Shown here: piece by piece, positions 34,952 to 43,579 of the stretch | How the letters are laid out: each line of letters starts with the position of its first letter | Numbering within the stretch: position 1 is the first letter of the stretch | Source: Cryobacterium adonitolivorans | GTDB taxonomy: Bacteria; Actinomycetota; Actinomycetes; Actinomycetales; Microbacteriaceae | Direction: 5' to 3' | Assembly: GCF_004402695.1 (NCBI RefSeq) | Contig: NZ_SOFL01000033.1 | Span: 65,533-129,532, forward strand | DNA length: 64,000 bases | Notes under the pieces: model-generated | Seen by the model: only the letters and a program-made list of their open reading frames with translations | What the model was told of the DNA's origin: nothing | The model's database searches: none | Position numbers and translations under genes: made by a program

Positions 34952-35548
34952 ATGAGCACAGTGACCTGCGACATCACAATCTCCACCGACGGCTACGCGG
35001 CCGGTCCGGATCAGAGCCTGGAGCATCCGCTCGGTGAAGGCGGCGAACGATTACACCGCTGGATGTTCGAGCAGCCCGATGAGAACGCCGCGGAGATCGC
35101 GGCGATCCTGGAGTCGGGCGCCTACATCATGGGACGCAACATGTTCGGTCCCGGCCGAGGCGAGTGGGACGACGCGTGGACGGGGTGGTGGGGTGACGAG
35201 CCGCCGTACCACGCGCCGGTGTTCGTGCTGACGCACTCCCCGCGAGCGCCGCTGACCTTGGCGGGAGGCACGACGTTCACGTTCGTCACCGACGGCATCG
35301 AGTCGGCGATGGAGCAGGCGCGCGCCGCGGCGGGGGAGAAGAGCGTAGCGGTCGCCGGCGGGGCCTCGACGGTGCGGCAATACCTCGCGGCCGGGCTGAT
35401 CGGCGAACTGCGGCTGCACATCGCGCAGGTGGTGCAGGGCGCGGGGGAGCTGTTGTTAGAGGGATTGGACGACGTGAGGCTGGAACAGGTCAGCTCGGTA
35501 GAGAACGAGTTGGTCACCCATGTCGTCTACCGGGTGGCGCTGGGCTGA
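34952..35548 (+). CDS. Dihydrofolate reductase / RibD C-terminal family protein, 198 aa
   Basis: MSTVTCDITISTDGYAAGPDQSLEHPLGEGGERLHRW is the standard N-terminus of RibD_C-type DHFR-fold reductases. GAYIMGRNMFGPGRGEW and VAVAGGASTVRQYLAAGLIGELRLHIAQVVQG complete the NADPH-binding fold. The physiological substrate is not known; the family includes pyrimidine reductases and general NADPH oxidoreductases. GGGAG lies about 9 nt before ATG 34952. Confidence 0.88.
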   Translation: MSTVTCDITISTDGYAAGPDQSLEHPLGEGGERLHRWMFEQPDENAAEIAAILESGAYIMGRNMFGPGRGEWDDAWTGWWGDEPPYHAPVFVLTHSPRAPLTLAGGTTFTFVTDGIESAMEQARAAAGEKSVAVAGGASTVRQYLAAGLIGELRLHIAQVVQGAGELLLEGLDDVRLEQVSSVENELVTHVVYRVALG

Positions 35549-35595
35549 GGTTCTGGGCGGGGGCGGTGCTCCTCTGCCCGGGTGATGCGCGGGCG

Positions 35596-35660
35596 GTATG
35601 CGGGTGCCGCGCCGTTATGCGCCTGGCGCGCCACCCGCAGAGCGGCGCGTAGCCCGCACA
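35596..35660. repeat. Dispersed 64-bp palindrome, copy B (divergent)
   Basis: GTATGCGGGTG and GGCGCGCCACCCGCA match the core of the family, but the left arm is rearranged with a partial second copy of the arm (GCGCCGTTATGCG). It lies between the convergent RibD-like gene and the small minus-strand gene at 35715. Confidence 0.6.
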
Positions 35661-35714
35661 GCTCGCCAGCCGAGGCCGAGACAGCGATAGCCCATGCCCG
35701 GCCGGATCCCCGCG

Positions 35715-36023
35715 TCAGCGAAGGCCCGGTGCCCAGGCTTGTGGGCTGTCGTACTCGCCCAGGGCGTAGCGCAGCTGTTGGTTGAGGTCGTTGAGCGCCT
35801 GGCGCAGGTGGAAGCCAGGGTCTTCGCCCTCGCCCAGCGGAGAGGCAATGCCATCGCTCTCGAGCCGGCGCAGGAGTGTCTGCACGGCGTGATCTTCGAG
35901 GCCAGCGACCAGGACCAGCCCTTCGAGGCTGGCTAGCACGCCGACGAGAGCGGCGGCATCGCGGGTACTGAGGGGGTGAGGGCAGTTGATGTCAGGCACA
36001 CGGGCAGTTTCATCCGCAATCAC
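35715..36023 (-). CDS. Hypothetical protein, 102 aa
   Basis: Not recognised. An all-helical pattern with LSTRDAAALVGVLASLEGLVLVAG and LRQALNDLNQQLRYALGEYDSP is consistent with a small soluble protein. It lies 21 nt downstream of the DUF6578-like gene on the same strand and may be cotranscribed with it. Codon bias is normal for the genome. Confidence 0.5.
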   Translation of the reverse strand: MIADETARVPDINCPHPLSTRDAAALVGVLASLEGLVLVAGLEDHAVQTLLRRLESDGIASPLGEGEDPGFHLRQALNDLNQQLRYALGEYDSPQAWAPGLR

Positions 36024-36044
36024 GATGAGGGCAATCCCCAGTCT

Positions 36045-36956
36045 CTACGAGCTGGTCCAGGGGCCGTACCGGTGTTCCCCGCGTTGCACCCGGGCCCACA
36101 ACAGTCCAGGCATCGCCACCACGCCACCGGCCGCGAACGGTCGAAACTCGATGGTCGCGGTCCAGCTCCGGCCATCCGTCGCGAGCACCTCGGTCTCGAG
36201 GCGCTGCGGGGCCCCGGCGGGCCTGACGTGCTCCTCAACCGACCCGGTCACGGCGGCGTCGAGGAACACCCGCACGAGGGCCGCATCGTCGGGGGAGGCC
36301 GGGAAGCGCCACCGGCCGTCGCCGACCTGCACGGTGATCCCATCGTTGCCTTCGTCACTGCTGCGGGACCAACTGATCGCGGCGGCATCCGTGCGGTGCG
36401 GTTCGAGCGTGAGCGCCGACTTGTCGGTGGCGCGGATGGCGCGCGCCAGGTCGGCGTAGCGACGCTGTGCGTCATCGGCGAGAGCCTCGAGCAGAAGGCC
36501 CACCTCATCGGTCATCCGCTGCCGGTTGCGTTGTGTGGTGCGCGCCTCGCGGTCCAGCTGCGCGGTCTTCTCGGCACCGAGCATGTGGGCGGGCAGGTCC
36601 GTGCCGTCGGGAACCTCGAGGACCACCCAGTACTCGCTGAAGTTGTCCTCCGGGCGGGCGCCCACGGCGCTGAGCTCGTGCGGCTGGGGCGCAGAGGTGT
36701 CCCCGGTGTAGGTGCCTGCCATTCCCGGCACCAGGATGCGGGGGTAGCTAATACCGGTGATGGCCACGACGGTGCCGGTGACACGCCAGTGCGGCACATC
36801 GGGCGGGATCTGGTCGTGGCTGTCCGCCACGAACCGGGGCAGGGTGCCGGGCTCCGGGGCGATGGCTTGCAGTGGCCAGGTGGCCGGACCGCCCAGCGCG
36901 AATGGCTTGCCGCAGCAACCTTGCTCCCAGCCCACGATGACGACCTCGATCTGCAT
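36045..36956 (-). CDS. DUF6578-like hypothetical protein, 303 aa
   Basis: The N-terminus MQIEVVIVGWEQGCCGKPFALGG with its paired cysteines resembles DUF6578, an actinobacterial family of unknown function. A beta-rich first half (residues 1-130) is followed by a second part (190-300, ISWSRSSDEGNDGITVQVGDGRWRFPA, WTATIEFRPFAAGGVVAMPG). No catalytic motif is apparent. Confidence 0.55.
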   Translation of the reverse strand: MQIEVVIVGWEQGCCGKPFALGGPATWPLQAIAPEPGTLPRFVADSHDQIPPDVPHWRVTGTVVAITGISYPRILVPGMAGTYTGDTSAPQPHELSAVGARPEDNFSEYWVVLEVPDGTDLPAHMLGAEKTAQLDREARTTQRNRQRMTDEVGLLLEALADDAQRRYADLARAIRATDKSALTLEPHRTDAAAISWSRSSDEGNDGITVQVGDGRWRFPASPDDAALVRVFLDAAVTGSVEEHVRPAGAPQRLETEVLATDGRSWTATIEFRPFAAGGVVAMPGLLWARVQRGEHRYGPWTSS

Positions 36957-37018
36957 GCCTCCAGACTAGGGACCATCGGCGATCGGACGCGGTGCTTGCA
37001 GGACGTTGTCTGCGCGGA

Positions 37019-37429
37019 TTACCCAGTGACCGGGCGGCCATCCTCTGGCTGGGCGGATGCGGCGAACCCGGCTTGCCAGATGACGCGCAGCACGTCGATG
37101 ACATCGTCGGCGTCGGCGCCGACCGATTCCGCCTCGGCCACGAGGTCGCGGATGCGTTTGACGACCGATCGGGGCAGCACTGCCGCCGCCTCGGCCACCC
37201 GCGTGCCGGCCGCGGTGCGGGTCACCACGAGTCCGTCGCGCTCGAGCAGCTTGTAGGCCCGCGCTGCAGTACCGGGCGCCACGCCGAGGTCGCTCGCGGT
37301 CTGGCGCACGGTGGGCAGGCGCTCGCCGGCGCCGAGCTGGCCCGAGACAATCAGGCCCCGGAACTGGCGGTAGATGTCGAGGGCGGGGCTGGACTCGTCC
37401 GTCAGCGGCAGGATCGGCCCGGCGCTCAT
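37019..37429 (-). CDS. GntR-family regulator, YtrA type, 136 aa
   Basis: Short GntR protein: winged helix at residues 13-80 (IYRQFRGLIVSGQLGAGERLPTVRQTASDLGVAPGTAARAYKLLERDG) and only a 45-residue helical tail, as in the YtrA subfamily. Its ATG overlaps the stop of the membrane protein gene upstream (ATGA). YtrA regulators control the membrane or ABC genes they are cotranscribed with. An operator-like TTGTGT/ACACAA repeat lies before the operon. Confidence 0.92.
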   Translation of the reverse strand: MSAGPILPLTDESSPALDIYRQFRGLIVSGQLGAGERLPTVRQTASDLGVAPGTAARAYKLLERDGLVVTRTAAGTRVAEAAAVLPRSVVKRIRDLVAEAESVGADADDVIDVLRVIWQAGFAASAQPEDGRPVTG

Positions 37430-38472
37430 CGCACGGTCTCCGGCTGGGTGCTGGGCTGCGGGCGCGGGTGCTGGCGCTCCGGGGCCGGTCGGCGAAGCAG
37501 CCGGATCGCGACGAACAGCAGCAGCGCGAACCCGGTGATCTCCAGAGCCGGAGCCAGCCAGTGGGCCGCGGCCGCGAACTCCGCGTACTGCCAGGTCATG
37601 TCGTAGGTGGTGCCGGCGCCATCGTTCCCAACCGTCAGTTGCGACATCGAGCCGTACCGGCCGATGAACCTGAACGCGCCGCCGAGGGCGAGCAGCGTGG
37701 CGGCCGTCGTGATGGCCACGGCACCGGAGGCGACCTGGGCGCGCGCGGTGCGCTCGGCGGTGACGGTCTCGGGCCGGAGGTAGGGTCGCAGCGCGTTGCT
37801 GCGCAGGGTCGCCCAGGTCACCAGAACCAGGGCGGCGAGGCAGATCAGCACCGGCACGCCGAAGTCCCAGCCGTAGAACCAGGGGCGAAGCGGTTCGAGC
37901 TGCGTATTCGGCACCGTGATTTCGAGATAGATGAAGCGCCCACGCTCGTCGGCCGACGAGGCCAGGCCGGCCGCGATGGTCGTGGCAAGGAGGGCGACCA
38001 GCGCGACTGCCCCGCCGAAAAGGCCGGCGCGGGGGCCGAAGCTCAGCGAGGTGCGGCGGGCGGTCGGCACCACTGGCTGCTCGGGCTTGGGGTTGCCCCT
38101 GACCACGATGAGCGCCAGGCCGACAGCGAGGCAGAGTACTGCCGCGAAGACCGGGGTCGCGTACTGCCACCACTCGACGATGTCGACGAGGTTGAGAAGG
38201 TAGCCGCGGACGATGTTTTCGGCCGCGTAGACCACGATGACCGCGATCGCGCCGATGCCGAAGGCCCGGTGCTCGGGCCGGTAGCGGGCCGGGACCGCCG
38301 GCAGCGGGGTGCCGCTGGGCGCCTCAGGGCCACCGTGCCGCTGGCGCAACCGCCCCAAGAAGAGGGCGCAGACGACGATGAGTGCGGCGAGGACCAGCGA
38401 GAACAGTGGAAGCGAGAACGCCGCCGCCGCCAGATCCATAGGGCCGATCGGCGTGCGGGTGTTCAGTGACAT
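37426..38472 (-). CDS. Multi-pass membrane protein, 348 aa
   Basis: About eight hydrophobic segments, for example MDLAAAAFSLPLFSLVLAALIVVCALFL and the helix ending NIVRGYLLNLV, separated by short basic loops. No known domain is recognised. GAGG precedes the ATG at 38472. It is followed, with a 4-nt overlap, by a YtrA-type GntR regulator, an arrangement typical of cell-envelope stress operons in Gram-positive bacteria. Confidence 0.8.
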   Translation of the reverse strand: MSLNTRTPIGPMDLAAAAFSLPLFSLVLAALIVVCALFLGRLRQRHGGPEAPSGTPLPAVPARYRPEHRAFGIGAIAVIVVYAAENIVRGYLLNLVDIVEWWQYATPVFAAVLCLAVGLALIVVRGNPKPEQPVVPTARRTSLSFGPRAGLFGGAVALVALLATTIAAGLASSADERGRFIYLEITVPNTQLEPLRPWFYGWDFGVPVLICLAALVLVTWATLRSNALRPYLRPETVTAERTARAQVASGAVAITTAATLLALGGAFRFIGRYGSMSQLTVGNDGAGTTYDMTWQYAEFAAAAHWLAPALEITGFALLLFVAIRLLRRPAPERQHPRPQPSTQPETVR

Positions 38473-38490
38473 GTGCGCCTCTTTCAGATG

Positions 38491-38512
38491 TTGTGTCACA
38501 TGTCTAACACAA
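38491..38512. promoter_or_regulatory. GntR/YtrA-type operator candidate
   Basis: TTGTGT (38491-38496), 10 nt, then ACACAA (38507-38512): a perfect inverted repeat 19 nt upstream of the membrane protein ATG. The size and position suit binding by the YtrA-like regulator encoded in the same operon, giving autorepression. Confidence 0.6.
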
Positions 38513-38589
38513 GTTGTAGCATCCTGCGAGTACAAGTTTTGTTCCGCCGTCGAACCTGGGCCCGGACGTGGTGGACGGTCTAGCCCTGG

Positions 38590-39048
38590 TTAAGCCGGGA
38601 TGTCGCCGTCACCGGTGGGGTGCTCCTCGGCGTCGAGCTCCTGGAAGAGGGTGATCTGGAGGCCGGCCGGCGCATCCATTCGCGAGTTGATCGAGCGCCA
38701 CGGAGTTTCGCGGGGTGTGGCGGTGAGCACGGCGCCGGCGTCGACGAGGCGGTCGGTGGTTGCCGCGGTGTCGTCGACCTCGAAGGCGACCCGGAGGCGG
38801 GCGCTGGGCTGACCGTCGGCCTCGACCCGATCGATCAGCCGCACCTGGGCGGGATTGGACAGCTCGAGGGTGGCGATCCCGGCGCTGAGGATCACGACCC
38901 GGGCGTCGTCCTCGCCTTCGTAGGACTCCGCCTCTGGCAGGCCGAGAACATCGCGGTAGAAGGAGAGGGCGGCATCAAAATCCTCGGTCTCGACGACGAG
39001 GCGCAGCTGTCGGACCGGGGCGGGGCGGGGGTTCGTGGGTTCGCTCAT
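38590..39048 (-). CDS. Glyoxalase/VOC-family protein, 152 aa
   Basis: Two beta-alpha-beta-beta-beta modules: QLRLVVETEDFDAALSFYRDVLGLPE in the first and RVAFEVDDTAATTDRLVDAGAV in the second, ending GLQITLFQEL. The metal ligands of glyoxalase I are not all present (no His in the first strand), so it may be a resistance-type or metal-free VOC protein. The start is ATG 39048. Confidence 0.85.
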   Translation of the reverse strand: MSEPTNPRPAPVRQLRLVVETEDFDAALSFYRDVLGLPEAESYEGEDDARVVILSAGIATLELSNPAQVRLIDRVEADGQPSARLRVAFEVDDTAATTDRLVDAGAVLTATPRETPWRSINSRMDAPAGLQITLFQELDAEEHPTGDGDIPA

Positions 39049-39090
39049 GCTGTGGATGGTAGCCGCGGTGGGTGTCTGTGCGTAGAGCGC

Positions 39091-39154
39091 TGCGCGGGTG
39101 CGGCGCCGTTGTGCGGGTGGCACGCCACCCGCGTAACGGCGCCTACCCCGCATA
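39091..39154. repeat. Dispersed 64-bp palindrome, copy C
   Basis: GCGGCGCCGTTGTGCGGGTGGCACGCCACCCGCGTAACGGCGCC is nearly self-complementary and is flanked by TGCGCGGG and CCCCGCATA. It lies between two minus-strand genes, 43 nt upstream of the VOC gene start. Confidence 0.8.
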
Positions 39155-39292
39155 TCGGCTGGTCCGCCGGCTGGCACGCCGGAGTCACTGCGGTCCCTCC
39201 ACCCCGTGGATGAGAGCCGCGCGGCGCATACGGTCAGCCGGTGGCTCCGGGAGAACCCGCCGGCCTGACGCCGCATCCGTTCGCTGGTGGGA

Positions 39293-39589
39293 CTACTTGC
39301 GCTTGCCGAGCAGTGCGCCGAGGCCGGTCACCGCGGCGACGGCGACGGAGCCGAGCGTGATGACCAGGGTGGGGTTGCGCTTGTAGGCGTCGGAGAGCTT
39401 GTCGAACGTGTCGGTCGCGAACTCCCGCGCCGAGGCGATGGCTGCGGAGGTATCGATCTCGCGCAAGGCCGCGGTGGCGGTGGCGACGGTGTCGTCGACG
39501 GCGTGGCGGGCCTGATCGGCGAGCTCGCCGGCCTTGGCGACGGTGTCCTCGACGAGGTCGTGGGCCTGCTGTGTGGTGTTGTCGGTCAT
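39293..39589 (-). CDS. Membrane-anchored helical protein, 98 aa
   Basis: Residues 1-70 are amphipathic helix rich in Ala, Asp and Thr (HDLVEDTVAKAGELADQARHAVDDTVATA). Residues 73-93 are a single membrane segment (LVITLGSVAVAAVTGLGALLG) ending in KRK. It resembles YqjD/ElaB-like or DUF3618-type proteins in layout only. GAAAGGAAT precedes the ATG. Function unknown. Confidence 0.7.
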   Translation of the reverse strand: MTDNTTQQAHDLVEDTVAKAGELADQARHAVDDTVATATAALREIDTSAAIASAREFATDTFDKLSDAYKRNPTLVITLGSVAVAAVTGLGALLGKRK

Positions 39590-39770
39590 GGGATTCCTTT
39601 CGAGAGGGGGAGTGTGGAGGTTAGCGGTGAACGACCGTGGTGACCGTCTTCGCGTTACGGCGGATGACTCGCTCTACCTATGAGTGGCGCGAAACCGGTA
39701 ATTCGTCACAGAATCCACCATTTCGGGGGCAGCCAGAGCAGAATGGCAGAATCCGACGAAGGGAGCCGCC

Positions 39771-40631
39771 GTGGCCTCGAAATCCGCTCCCATCTGGACG
39801 GACGCATCCAGCGACCTGCTCAAGGTCACCCGCGGATTCGTCCTCGGCACCGTCGACCCCGGCTCGACTCCCGGCTTCACCGGCGACAAAACGGATGCCC
39901 AGACCGTCGGCCGCACCGCCGCGGAGTCGCTCGCGCACCAGCAGGAGATGCTCTTCGCCAACAGTCGGGAGGGCGACCAACGCAAGGTCCTGCTCATCCT
40001 GCAGGGGATGGACACCTCCGGCAAGGGCGGCATCGTGCGCCACGTATTGGGCGCCGTCGACCCCCAGGGCGTCAGCCACGTGGCGTTCAAGGCGCCCACA
40101 GCGGCCGAGCTGCGGCACGACTTTCTCTGGCGTATCCGCCGGCAATTGCCCGTCGCCGGCATGATCGGCGTCTTCGACCGGTCGCACTACGAAGACGTGT
40201 TGATTGGGCGGGTCAGGCAGCTCGCCCCGCCCGAGGAGATCGAAAAACGCTACGACCTGATCAACGCGTTCGAGCAGGAGCTTGTCGACGACGACACCAC
40301 CGTGATCAAGGTGATGCTGCACATCAGCGCCGGCGAGCAGAAGAAGCGCCTGCTCGAGCGGCTCGACCGGCCCGACAAGTACTGGAAGTTCAACCCGGGT
40401 GACATCGACGAGCGGATGCTCTGGCCCGGCTACCAGGCGGCGTACCAGACCGCGCTCAAGCGCACCTCCACGGCGTTCGCGCCCTGGCACGTCGTGCCCG
40501 CCGACCGCAAGTGGTTCGCCCGTCTCGCGGTGCAGCAACTGCTGCTCAAGGCGCTGGACGACATGGTGCTCACCTGGCCCCCCGCGGATTTCGACGTGCT
40601 CGCCGAGCGTGCCAGGCTGGCCGCATCCTGA
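39771..40631 (+). CDS. Polyphosphate kinase 2 family (polyphosphate:nucleotide phosphotransferase), 286 aa
   Basis: Transfers phosphate between polyphosphate and nucleotides. Walker A reads GMDTSGKGG (residues 79-87), Walker B and lid region DRSHYEDV (136-143), and the lid helix KKRLLERLDRPDKYWKFNPGD, all matching PPK2. The start is GTG 39771 with GGGAG 7 nt upstream. Length and motifs fit the PPK2_rel_1 subfamily. A Nudix hydrolase follows 18 nt later, so both may deal with phosphorylated nucleotides. Confidence 0.94.
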   Translation: MASKSAPIWTDASSDLLKVTRGFVLGTVDPGSTPGFTGDKTDAQTVGRTAAESLAHQQEMLFANSREGDQRKVLLILQGMDTSGKGGIVRHVLGAVDPQGVSHVAFKAPTAAELRHDFLWRIRRQLPVAGMIGVFDRSHYEDVLIGRVRQLAPPEEIEKRYDLINAFEQELVDDDTTVIKVMLHISAGEQKKRLLERLDRPDKYWKFNPGDIDERMLWPGYQAAYQTALKRTSTAFAPWHVVPADRKWFARLAVQQLLLKALDDMVLTWPPADFDVLAERARLAAS

Positions 40632-40649
40632 GGGGTGGGTCGATCGCAC

Positions 40650-41135
40650 ATGGTGGTGTTGAGCGCGGGCATCCTGCTCTATCGGTTGACGGATGCGGCG
40701 GAGCCCGAAGTGTGGATCGCGCACATGGGTGGCCCGTTCTGGGCGCGCAAGGATGCCGCGGCCTGGTCGATCCCCAAGGGGGAGTACCGGCTGGAAGAGG
40801 ATCCGTTCGCGGCTGCGCGGCGGGAGTTCGAGGAGGAGATCGGGGTGCCGGCTCCGGCGGCCGACTATGTCGAGCTGGGCGCGTTCCGGCAACCGTCCGG
40901 CAAGGTCGTGACGGTGTTCGCGGCGGAGGCCGACGTCGCGGTCGACGCGGTGGCGAGCAACACGTTTGAACTGGAATGGCCGAAGGGGTCCGGGCAGATG
41001 CGGTCCTTTCCGGAGGTGGATGATGCCCGGTGGGTTGGGCTTGAGCAGGCCCGGGTGCAGCTGGTGCGCGGGCAGGTGCCGGTGCTGGATGCCCTGGTGG
41101 AGCTGCTGCGCGCTCGGGGGCGGTTCGGGCGGTAG
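40650..41135 (+). CDS. Nudix hydrolase, 161 aa
   Basis: A complete Nudix box: Gly44, five residues, Glu50, seven residues, Arg58-Glu59-Phe-x-Glu62-Glu63-x-Gly65-Val66. VVLSAGILLYRL and WIAHMGGPFW are strands of the fold, resembling diadenosine-polyphosphate or NTP hydrolases. ATG 40650 is preferred; a GTG at 40635 lies too close to AGGGG. It is downstream of PPK2 on the same strand. Confidence 0.9.
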   Translation: MVVLSAGILLYRLTDAAEPEVWIAHMGGPFWARKDAAAWSIPKGEYRLEEDPFAAARREFEEEIGVPAPAADYVELGAFRQPSGKVVTVFAAEADVAVDAVASNTFELEWPKGSGQMRSFPEVDDARWVGLEQARVQLVRGQVPVLDALVELLRARGRFGR

Positions 41136-41140
41136 TGCGG

Positions 41141-41165
41141 GGCTGCGGGGCTGCGGGGCTGCGGG
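41141..41165. repeat. Short tandem repeat GCTGCGGGG
   Basis: Just under three units of the 9-mer follow the Nudix stop codon, continuing into a GC-rich stretch without a reading frame before palindrome copy D. Confidence 0.7.
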
Positions 41166-41248
41166 TGCGACTGCGGGAGGGGGCGCGGGTGCCGGGTGCC
41201 CGCTCCGGGGCGTCGCGCGGGCACGGGTGCCGGATGTTCCCTGGGCGT

Positions 41249-41312
41249 TGCGCGGGCAAGGCGCCGGTATGCGGGTGGCGCGCCACCCGCATAGCGGCGC
41301 CTACCCCGCATA
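41249..41312. repeat. Dispersed 64-bp palindrome, copy D
   Basis: AAGGCGCCGGTATGCGGGTG followed by GCGCGCC and the mirror CACCCGCATAGCGGCGCCT, with outer arms TGCGCGGG and CCCCGCATA. It is one of the best preserved copies and lies after the Nudix gene. Confidence 0.85.
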
Positions 41313-41359
41313 CCGCGATCCACGTCGATCGGGCGCGGGGGATCGGGGTCCGGCAGGGC

Positions 41360-41614
41360 TCAGCGAGCCACCAGCTGGGGCCGCCGGGCGGCGACCTCCG
41401 TGCCGGCGTGGTCCGGCATCCGCCACGCTTCGACCGCGGGCAACACCAGCAGCACGGCCAGCACCGCGAACGCCCAGCGGTAGCCGAGCTCGGTCGCACC
41501 GCGGTGCACCAGTACCGCGCCGGCCGTGGTGGCCCGAACGATGAGAGCGGCCACGGCCTCGGTGGCGCTGGCGCGACGGTGCCGCCCGCCGCTACCGGCG
41601 CGCCGTGAGCACAA
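41360..41614 (-). pseudogene. C-terminal fragment of an MFS-type transporter
   Basis: VRATTAGAVLVHRGATELGYRWAFAVLAVLLVLPAVEAWRMPD reads like the last membrane helix and tail of an MFS protein. Upstream of about 41545 the frame loses membrane character, and it runs into the end of the 95-bp inverted-repeat element at 41609. There is no proper start, so I read it as a relic cut off at the element. Confidence 0.55.
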
Positions 41615-41701
41615 CTCCTGCTATTTCTATAACGGACAGGTCAGCGGTCCCGGAATTCCGGGCATCCGTTGATGGCAGAACAGAAACAGCAGGAGTTATG
41701 C
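41609..41701. repeat. Inverted-repeat element (GCAGGAGTTATGC ends), copy 1
   Basis: The left end GCACAACTCCTGCTATTTCT (41609-41628) and right end AGAAACAGCAGGAGTTATGC (41682-41701) are inverted matches at 18 of 20 positions. The inside holds the perfect palindrome CCCGGAATTCCGGG and a further AACGGA/TCCGTT pair. Each end reads AGGAGTT(A/G)TG outwards. Confidence 0.8.
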
Positions 41702-41782
41702 ACGGGGTGGTGCGGTTCGGGTCAAATGCGTGACGAATGGGACTACCGGCGACAACAGATGTCAGCCGCAGGCTGAACCGCC

Positions 41783-42214
41783 CTAGGTCGCGTCGGGCGT
41801 GACCCGGGCGGCGTCCTGGAGCATGGCGCGGAACGCATCCAGCTCGAGGGCGTCGACAGACGCGAAGGTGAGCGCGGCGGAACCGACCTTGACCTTGCCG
41901 AGCCGGCTCTTGTACTGCTGAGCCAGGTTCTTGCCGTCTTCGGCCGCGTTGACGTAGACGCTGAGGTTGTTCTTCTGCCGGGCGAGGCCCACCACGAACC
42001 ACTCCACGGTGGGCTTGCCCGGCCGAGCGATCACGACGTGGCCGTAGCCGATGATCTGCTGCTCCGTGCCACCCCAGAAGATGCCCTCCCACAGCTCACG
42101 GGTGACTCCGGAGAAGACCTCGGCGATGATGGCGTCGAGCGCGCGCATCGAGTCGGCACCGGGGCCGTCCAGGGTCGCGAGGAACTCGTCGACGTTCCGA
42201 CCGGTCAGCTCCAT
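41783..42214 (-). CDS. DUF1801-family protein, 143 aa
   Basis: An alpha/beta YdhG-like fold: DAIIAEVFSGVTRELWEGIFWGGTEQQIIGYG and PTVEWFVVGLARQKNNLSVYVN match DUF1801 members, and KVKVGSAALTFASVDALELDAF is the C-terminal signature. The function is unknown; members resemble small-molecule-binding or iron-chaperone-like proteins. The start is ATG 42214 with GGAG upstream. Confidence 0.82.
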   Translation of the reverse strand: MELTGRNVDEFLATLDGPGADSMRALDAIIAEVFSGVTRELWEGIFWGGTEQQIIGYGHVVIARPGKPTVEWFVVGLARQKNNLSVYVNAAEDGKNLAQQYKSRLGKVKVGSAALTFASVDALELDAFRAMLQDAARVTPDAT

Positions 42215-42462
42215 GGTGATCTCCTTCGTGTCGGGTGGTGGGTATGGGTGAGGCTCCTGTCACGATCGTAGGTGCGGCGCGGTGCCCGCGCACCTCCTGC
42301 AACCTCGTCCAGCCGGCGCAGGCGCGCTATCGTCGGTGAATGCCGAATAGGCCCCCTGGCCAGGGTTCGGGCAGCTGCTGCGGCCACCTGGCCTGGACTC
42401 GGATGGGCTCGATTCCCCGCGGCGCGCATGCTGGCTCGGGCAGCTTTGGTCAGCTGGGCCTG

Positions 42463-42499
42463 AGGTGGCGCCACCTGTATAGCGCCTGACCCGCATACC
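42463..42499. repeat. Dispersed palindrome, copy E (half)
   Basis: GGTGGCGCCACCTGTATAGCGCCTGACCCGCATACC matches the centre and right arm only; the left arm has decayed. It lies in the 383-nt gap between divergent genes, which otherwise shows no gene. Confidence 0.6.
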
Positions 42500-42597
42500 G
42501 GCCGAAGCGCCCTGGCGGGTACGGATGTGGCTACCCCTTGAAGGGCAGCCGCCACGTGGATACGGTTCCAACGTGCACGTCCGACGAAGGAGGCCCC

Positions 42598-43308
42598 ATG
42601 CCCGCCACATCGCTCCCGTCCAGCGGCGAGAACCCCGACGACGGCACCGGTATCCCCTCGGGCGCCACCAAGATTTGCGACGCCCGCGGCATGGCCGAGA
42701 TCCATCGGATGTTCCGGGCCGGCTTCGGTGAGGGCCCGGCGCTGATCGGCGGGGTGCCCGACACCGACGCGGACCAGGCTGACATCGTCGGTGACTTCTT
42801 GGCGATGCTCTCCACCGGGCTGCACGCGCATCACGAAGGCGAAGACACGCTGCTGTGGGGACGCCTCGAGACCCGGGCTCCCTCGTGTGCCGTCCATGTG
42901 ACCCGGATGAAGGAGCAGCACGCGCAGATGCTCGTGCACCTCGAGGAGCTCGACGCGAGCCTGCCGGCCTGGCGAGCGAGCGGCCGGGCGACGGATGCCG
43001 CATCCGTTGCCACCGCCCTGGCCGGCATCAACGCGGCGCTCGCCGTGCACCTGCCCGACGAGGAGGCGCACATCGTGCCGGTGATGGAGACCGTCATCAC
43101 GCCGAGGGAGGTCGACGAGCTCTCCGAACACGGGCGGAAGGCCACGCCCAAGGGCAAGATGTTCGTTCAGCTGGGCACGATTCTCGCCGCGCAACCGGAC
43201 GGCGGCGAGGACTGGCAACACGAGCACCTGCCCGCTCCGGTGCGGCTGCTCTGGCGGCTGGTGGGCAAGTCGAAGTACGAGCGGTACCGGGCGACGCTGG
43301 TGAAGTAG
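42598..43308 (+). CDS. Hemerythrin-like HHE domain protein, 236 aa
   Basis: A four-helix bundle with the iron-ligand pattern of hemerythrin-like proteins: STGLHAHHEGEDTLLWGRLE, HVTRMKEQHAQML and LAVHLPDEEAHIVPVM. It may bind a di-iron centre that senses or carries oxygen or nitric oxide. AGGAGG precedes ATG 42598. The 50-residue C-terminal part (LPAPVRLLWRLVGKSKYERYRATL) is shared with actinobacterial members. Confidence 0.9.
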   Translation: MPATSLPSSGENPDDGTGIPSGATKICDARGMAEIHRMFRAGFGEGPALIGGVPDTDADQADIVGDFLAMLSTGLHAHHEGEDTLLWGRLETRAPSCAVHVTRMKEQHAQMLVHLEELDASLPAWRASGRATDAASVATALAGINAALAVHLPDEEAHIVPVMETVITPREVDELSEHGRKATPKGKMFVQLGTILAAQPDGGEDWQHEHLPAPVRLLWRLVGKSKYERYRATLVK

Positions 43309-43327
43309 ACGCCTTTTGCGAGGGTGG

Positions 43328-43579
43328 CTACAGGCCTGAAAGGTTCGGAAACAGCATCTGCGGCAGGTACGGCCAGAGGAGCGTGAGGGCCAGGGCGACC
43401 GGGGCCAGCACGATCACCAGGATGCCCAGCGCGAACGAGTAGCTGAGGATCACAGCCATCAGCTGCAACCCGACGAAGGCGACGGGCTCGTCGCGCACCT
43501 CGTGCACGTCGTCGAAAATCAACAGCCCGTCGGCCTCCGGCGTGTTCTGCTCTGTCGCGTCGTACTCAGTCGTGTTCAT
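43328..43579 (-). CDS. Small membrane protein, 83 aa
   Basis: An acidic N-terminus (residues 1-33) is followed by two hydrophobic stretches (VGLQLMAVILSYSFALGILVIVLAPVALAL and a shorter one). No family is recognised. The start ATG at 43579 has a weak ribosome-binding sequence (GGGGGTCAC). It is convergent with the hemerythrin gene, 19 nt apart. Confidence 0.55.
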   Translation of the reverse strand: MNTTEYDATEQNTPEADGLLIFDDVHEVRDEPVAFVGLQLMAVILSYSFALGILVIVLAPVALALTLLWPYLPQMLFPNLSGL

